From assembly GCA_003516955.1 (NCBI GenBank), contig DPBN01000124.1, positions 1 to 9,880 of the forward strand: a stretch of DNA of 9,880 nucleotides, given 5' to 3'. Shown one piece after another: positions 6,290-9,880 of the stretch. The stretch's first letter is position 1, and each line of letters starts with the position of its first letter. A program made the translations under genes and the position numbers. Source of the stretch: Armatimonadota bacterium (GTDB lineage Bacteria; Armatimonadota; Fimbriimonadia; Fimbriimonadales; Fimbriimonadaceae). The notes under the pieces were generated by a model. That model saw only the letters and a program-made list of their open reading frames with translations. It ran no database searches and was not told where the DNA came from.

Positions 6290-8545
6290 GTGCCCGTCTG
6301 TCGTCGTCGTTGGGTCGTTCGGGGATTCGTCCAGGGTGTTGGCTTTCGACCGTTCGTGTGCCGCTTGGCGACGGACCTTTGCCTAAGCGGATTCGTGGCG
6401 AACACTCCGTTCGGGGCTCTGATCGAGGCCGAGGGAGCGGCGGATGCTCTGGAAGACTTCGAGAGCCGCCTGCAGACGGAGTTGCCGGCCCCGGGGTGGA
6501 TCGCGTCGATCGAAAGGTGGGACCTGTCGCCGAGGGGCGAGGGCGGCTTCGAGATTCTGCCCTCCGAGGCGCGCGGCGAGACCTCCGCGCTCGCGCTGCC
6601 GGACCTGAAGGTCTGTCCGGAGTGCCTGCGGGAGGTGTTCGATCGTGCGGACAGGAGGCACCGATACCCTTTCGCGAACTGCACACGGTGCGGGCCGAGG
6701 TACTCGATCCTCCTGCGGCTGCCCTACGACCGCGCGAACACCACGATGGCGCGGTTTCCGATGTGCCCGGACTGCCGACGGGAGTACGAGGATCCGGCCG
6801 ACCGGCGGTTTCACGCGCAGCCGATCGCTTGTCCGGCCTGCGGGCCGCGGCTCCGGCTGCTCGCGCCGGACGGTCGCCTGCTTGCCGAGGCCGAAGACGC
6901 GTTGAGGCTGGCCGAGGAGGCGCTGCTGGAGGGCCGGATCGTAGCGCTGAAAGGAATCGGCGGCTTCCAGCTGCTGGTCGACGCTACCAACGACGCGGCG
7001 GTGCGGAGGCTGCGGGAGCGCAAGGCCCGCGAGCACAAGCCGTTCGCCGTGTTGGCCCGCGATCTGGAGACCGTCGGCGCGTGGGCCTTCGTGAGTCCGG
7101 AGGAGGCGGCAGCCATGGAGTCCTCGGCCGGTCCGATCGTTCTCGTGAAGAGAAGGGACGGCGCGCCCTTGGCCCCGTCGGTCGCTCCGGAGAACCCCCT
7201 GCTGGGGGTGATGCTTCCCACCACGCCGTTGCACGCCCTGCTCGCTTCCGACCTCGGCCTGCCGCTGGTCGCCACGAGCGGCAACCTCTCGGACGAGCCG
7301 ATCTGCATCGGCGAGGACGAGGCGCTTCGAAGGCTGGGCGGCGTGGCCGACCTCTTCCTGTCGCACGATCGGCCCATCCACCGCCACGTGGACGACTCGG
7401 TGGTGCGCGTGGCTAGCGGACGGCCGATGGTGCTCCGAAGGGCGCGGGGCTACGCTCCGGCACCGGTGCCCGTGGAGACCGCCGATCGGCCAGTGCTGGC
7501 GTATGGGGCGCATCTCAAATCGGCCGTGTGCCTGGTGGTCGGCGACTGGGCCTTCTTGAGCCAGCACGTCGGCGACCTCGAGACTCCCGAGGCCGTCCAC
7601 GCCCTGGAGCGGGTTGCGGGCGAGCTGCCCGGCCTGTACGGGGCCGCGCCGGCCGAGGTCGTTCGCGACCTGCATCCCGATTACGCCAGCTCCCGGCTGG
7701 CGGAGGCGCAGCCGGTCTCCTGCCTGCGCGTGCAGCATCACCTGGCGCACGTGCTGGCGCTTCTGGCCGAGTCCTCCGTGGCGGAGCCGGCCCTGGGCGT
7801 GGCGTGGGACGGCACGGGCCTCGGGCCGGATGGGACGGTCTGGGGCGGCGAGTTCTTGGTTGTGGACGGCCGGGTGGCCCGAAGGGTGGCCTGCCTCCGG
7901 CCGTTCCGCCTGCTGGGAGGCGACCACGCCGCGCGGGACGCACGGCGGACTCTGGCCTCCCTTTGGTGGACGGCTCGTGGACTGGAAGAGCCGCTGCCCG
8001 CCCCTCTGGCCTCGGTCGTCTCGCCGAGCGAGGTCCAGGCCTGGAGGGCTGCTTGGGCGGCATCGGTGAACACCGCCGTGTGCACCAGCGCAGGAAGGCT
8101 GTTCGACGCCGGGGCGGCCCTGTGCGGCTTGGGCTGGAAGAACCGGTACGAGGGCGATCTGCCGATGCGCCTCGAGCACCTCAGCGGCGGCGCGGCGGAG
8201 GACGGGCCGCGCTTGCCGCTCCAGGATGGGCGACCGATGCTCGTGGACTGGGAGCCTCTGCTGCCGCTGCTGCTGGAGGAGGGGCTCTCGCCACGGGAGC
8301 GCTCCGCGCGGTTCCACGGCTCGCTGGCGCGGGCGGTGGCCGACGTCGCCGGGGCGATCGGCCTGCGCACGGTGGCTCTCAGCGGAGGCTGCTTCCAGAA
8401 CGGGGTACTGTTGGAGCGGACGGCGGAGCTTCTGGAGGCCCGGGGCTTTCGGCCGGTCTGGAGCCAGCGCGTTCCCCCGAACGACGGGGGCATCGCCCTC
8501 GGGCAGGCGATCGCGGCGGTTCGGCGGGTGCGGCTCGAGGTGTGA
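6290..8545 (+). CDS. hypF: Carbamoyltransferase HypF of [NiFe]-hydrogenase maturation
   Basis: HypF takes carbamoyl phosphate and ATP and passes the carbamoyl group to the C-terminal Cys of HypE, the source of the cyanide ligands. This 751-residue protein has all family parts in order. An acylphosphatase domain has RGFVQGVGFRPFV (11-23; R20, N38). Two zinc motifs of form C-x2-C-x18-C-x2-C use C109/112/131/134 and C159/162/181/184. A YrdC-like domain includes KGIGGFQLLVDAT (221-233), KPFAVLARD (250-258) and SGNLSDEPI (330-338). A Kae1-like domain has HHLAH (483-487), WDGTGLGPDG (506-515), LSGGCFQN (697-704) and PPNDGGIALGQA (729-740). No key residue is missing and the length is normal. I chose GTG 6290, 1 base after the endopeptidase stop, with GAGG 9 bases upstream. 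GTG 6275 (five residues more, overlapping that gene) is possible. An upstream ATG at 6170 would lie deep in the endopeptidase gene. Confidence 0.97.
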   Translation: MPVCRRRWVVRGFVQGVGFRPFVCRLATDLCLSGFVANTPFGALIEAEGAADALEDFESRLQTELPAPGWIASIERWDLSPRGEGGFEILPSEARGETSALALPDLKVCPECLREVFDRADRRHRYPFANCTRCGPRYSILLRLPYDRANTTMARFPMCPDCRREYEDPADRRFHAQPIACPACGPRLRLLAPDGRLLAEAEDALRLAEEALLEGRIVALKGIGGFQLLVDATNDAAVRRLRERKAREHKPFAVLARDLETVGAWAFVSPEEAAAMESSAGPIVLVKRRDGAPLAPSVAPENPLLGVMLPTTPLHALLASDLGLPLVATSGNLSDEPICIGEDEALRRLGGVADLFLSHDRPIHRHVDDSVVRVASGRPMVLRRARGYAPAPVPVETADRPVLAYGAHLKSAVCLVVGDWAFLSQHVGDLETPEAVHALERVAGELPGLYGAAPAEVVRDLHPDYASSRLAEAQPVSCLRVQHHLAHVLALLAESSVAEPALGVAWDGTGLGPDGTVWGGEFLVVDGRVARRVACLRPFRLLGGDHAARDARRTLASLWWTARGLEEPLPAPLASVVSPSEVQAWRAAWAASVNTAVCTSAGRLFDAGAALCGLGWKNRYEGDLPMRLEHLSGGAAEDGPRLPLQDGRPMLVDWEPLLPLLLEEGLSPRERSARFHGSLARAVADVAGAIGLRTVALSGGCFQNGVLLERTAELLEARGFRPVWSQRVPPNDGGIALGQAIAAVRRVRLEV

Positions 8546-8548
8546 CCC

Positions 8549-8791
8549 ATGTGTCTTGCGGTACCAGGAAGAATCCGTTGCTTGAGCGGCGAGGGGCTGA
8601 CCCGCACCGGCGAGGTGGACTTCGCCGGGGCGGTCCAGACGGTCAACCTGTCGTTCGTCCCTGAGGCGGCGGAGGGGGACTACGTTCTGGTGCACGCGGG
8701 CGTGGCCATCGCCCGGTTGGACGAGGAGGAGGCGCTGGCGACGCTGGAGTGCTTCCGCCAGCTGGAGAGCGCGGTGCGGGAAGACCCATGA
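8549..8791 (+). CDS. hypC: Hydrogenase assembly chaperone HypC/HybG
   Basis: HypC is the small chaperone that carries the Fe(CN)2CO unit with HypD and delivers it to the hydrogenase large-subunit precursor. The 80-residue product starts [10 protein letters not shown]2, exposed once Met is removed, is the iron-binding Cys and is essential in the family. [20 protein letters not shown] (43-62) is the other signature. Length is normal (about 75-95). GAGGTG (8537-8542) lies 6 bases before the ATG, inside the end of hypF, and only 3 bases separate hypF from hypC. The stop overlaps the hypD start by 4 bases (ATGA), a standard sign of coupled translation in an operon. HypC and HybG differ mainly in partner, so the symbol follows the operon context. 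Confidence 0.97.
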   Translation: MCLAVPGRIRCLSGEGLTRTGEVDFAGAVQTVNLSFVPEAAEGDYVLVHAGVAIARLDEEEALATLECFRQLESAVREDP

Positions 8792-9879
8792 ACCGGCTCG
8801 CGGTGCTTCGGAGTCCCGCCCTGGTTTCGGCGCTCGCGGAGGAGATCCGCCGAACCGCCACCCGCCCGTGGACGATCATGGAGGTCTGCGGGGGGCAGAC
8901 GCACGCGATCGCCCGCTACGGCCTGGAGGAACTGCTGCCCGACGGGCTGGAGCTGGTGCACGGCCCCGGTTGCCCGGTGTGCGTGACGTCCGCGGCAACG
9001 GTGGACCGCGCGGCGAGGCTGGCGGCCCTGCCGGGCGTCGTCCTGGCGACGTTCGGGGACATGGTGCGGGTGCCGGGAAGCGAGGGCGACCTGTTCCTGG
9101 CGCGGGCGCGAGGCGCGGCGGTTCGGGTGGTGGCCTCGCCGCTGGATGCGGTGCGAATGGCTGCGGAGGACCCCTCGCAGACCGTCGTGTTCTTCGGGGT
9201 GGGGTTCGAGACTACCGCTCCGGCCGTCGCGCTGGCGGTGCGCCAAGCGGCCGAGCTGGGCCTTTCGAACTTCGCCGTGCTGGTCGCGCTCGTCCGAGTG
9301 CCGCCGGCGCTGGAGGCGATTCTTTCCGGCCCGGGGAACCGGGTGCGCGCGTTCTTGGCGGCGGGCCATGTTTGCACGGTGATGGGACTGGAAGAGTACG
9401 CGCCGATCGCCGCGCGCCACAGGGTTCCGATCGTCGCGACCGGATTCGAGCCGGTGGACATCCTGGCGGGCGTGCTCGCCGCTCTTCGCCAGCTGGAGGC
9501 CGGGGAGGCCCGCGTGGAGAACGCCTACGCGCGTGCGGTCGGACAGCGAGGGAACGCCGCTGCGCGCAGTCTGGTGCTGGAGGTGTTCGAGCCGTGCGAC
9601 CGGGACTGGAGGGGAATCGGCCTGCTGCGCGGCGGCGGATTCCGCCTTAGGGGGCCGTATCGGGCCTTCGACGCCGAAGAGCGGTTCGACCTGCCCGCCG
9701 AGGCCCCGCGGGAATCGGGCGAGTGCATCGCCGGACTGGTGCTGCAGGGCATCAAGAAGCCCCACGAGTGCCCGGCGTTCGGCGTTCGCTGCACCCCAGA
9801 CCGCCCGCTGGGCGCGCCGATGGTGTCGAACGAGGGCGCCTGCGCGGCGTATTACCGTTACGGGAGGACCCATGTCTGA
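8788..9879 (+). CDS. hypD: Hydrogenase maturation factor HypD
   Basis: HypD is the iron-sulfur scaffold on which, with HypC, the Fe(CN)2CO centre is built. This 363-residue protein has [15 protein letters not shown] (32-46), HGPGCPVCV (58-66), [10 protein letters not shown] (89-98), [10 protein letters not shown] (137-146), GHVCTVMG (193-200) and GFEPVDIL (219-226). It ends with [15 protein letters not shown] (345-359). The seven conserved Cys appear as C34, C62, C65 (iron and redox site) and C313, C328, C335, C352 (probable [4Fe-4S] ligands). Two other Cys common in relatives are replaced: A315 in C-I-A-G and P344 before MVS. The ATG at 8788 overlaps the hypC stop, with GGGAAG 4 bases upstream. 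An ATG at 8749 in the same frame lies well inside hypC and would add 13 residues not typical of HypD. The gene overlaps the start of the next gene by 8 bases. Confidence 0.97.
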   Translation: MNRLAVLRSPALVSALAEEIRRTATRPWTIMEVCGGQTHAIARYGLEELLPDGLELVHGPGCPVCVTSAATVDRAARLAALPGVVLATFGDMVRVPGSEGDLFLARARGAAVRVVASPLDAVRMAAEDPSQTVVFFGVGFETTAPAVALAVRQAAELGLSNFAVLVALVRVPPALEAILSGPGNRVRAFLAAGHVCTVMGLEEYAPIAARHRVPIVATGFEPVDILAGVLAALRQLEAGEARVENAYARAVGQRGNAAARSLVLEVFEPCDRDWRGIGLLRGGGFRLRGPYRAFDAEERFDLPAEAPRESGECIAGLVLQGIKKPHECPAFGVRCTPDRPLGAPMVSNEGACAAYYRYGRTHV

Positions 9880-9880
9880 T
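9872..9880 (+). CDS. hypE: Start of the next hydrogenase maturation gene, probably hypE (edge fragment)
   Basis: ATG TCT GAT (M-S-D) begins 8 bases before the hypD end and runs off the right edge. GGAGG (9863-9867) lies 4 bases upstream, and the start context GACCCATG is the same as at hypC and hypD. HypE dehydrates the carbamoyl group made by HypF to cyanide. The identity rests only on the usual hypF-hypC-hypD-hypE order; three codons cannot show the protein family. Confidence 0.55.

Noticed and set aside
4207..6684. Minus-strand open frame of 825 codons
   Set aside because: It lies antisense to rpsT, the pseudopilin-tailed gene, the endopeptidase and part of hypF, and has Arg/His/Pro/Gln-rich composition with no domain signature.
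6383..8695. Minus-strand open frame of 770 codons antisense to hypF and hypC
   Set aside because: hypF and hypC on the other strand are unmistakable. The antisense frame is open only because high G+C makes stop codons rare.
8749..8787. Upstream ATG for hypD adding 13 residues
   Set aside because: It lies within hypC. The ATG at 8788 overlaps the hypC stop in the usual ATGA form and gives the normal HypD N-terminus.
1..9880. tRNA, rRNA, CRISPR arrays, insertion sequences or defence genes
   Set aside because: I found no periodic repeats, cloverleaf-like GC stems with T-loop sequence, terminal inverted repeats, or transposase, nuclease or helicase motifs. Nearly all sequence is taken by the genes listed.

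Overview
The window is bacterial chromosomal DNA, densely coding and roughly two-thirds G+C by eye. It shows no sign of phage, transposon, plasmid, CRISPR or RNA genes. The taxon is an inference. One protein ends in a tail like the DUF1559-type pseudopilins that are abundant in Armatimonadota and Planctomycetota, and -10-like AT-rich boxes stand out against the GC-rich background. I lean weakly towards Armatimonadota (Fimbriimonadia-like), but a marker gene tree would have to decide. No gene-free stretch exceeds 300 bases; the longest is the divergent intergenic region at about 2128-2284.

Left part (1-2127, minus strand): a leftward run of three genes. The first is a predicted secreted protein of unknown function with a Met/Pro-rich patch (1033-2127). 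Then come a family 2 glycosyltransferase (104-988) and a second, truncated family 2 glycosyltransferase that runs off the left edge (1-138). An 11-bp hairpin lies over the start of the first glycosyltransferase.

Middle (2128-5793, plus strand): after a divergent promoter region comes a 608-residue unknown protein that appears to hold four winged-helix-like modules. It is followed by rpsT (ribosomal protein S20) with its own -10 box and a clear intrinsic terminator. Next is a secreted protein that seems to join a repetitive beta-strand-like body to a pseudopilin-type C-terminal tail.

Right part (5830-9880, plus strand): a [NiFe]-hydrogenase maturation operon in the order endopeptidase - hypF - hypC - hypD - (start of hypE). 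Genes are 1-3 bp apart or overlap by 4-8 bp. HypF and HypE make cyanide from carbamoyl phosphate, HypC and HypD assemble and carry the Fe(CN)2CO unit, and the endopeptidase trims the large subunit once nickel is in place. The hydrogenase structural genes and hypA/hypB are not in the window. The maturation genes are textbook. The parts least explained by known families are the four-module protein, the pseudopilin-tailed secreted protein, the Met/Pro-rich secreted protein and the hairpin.
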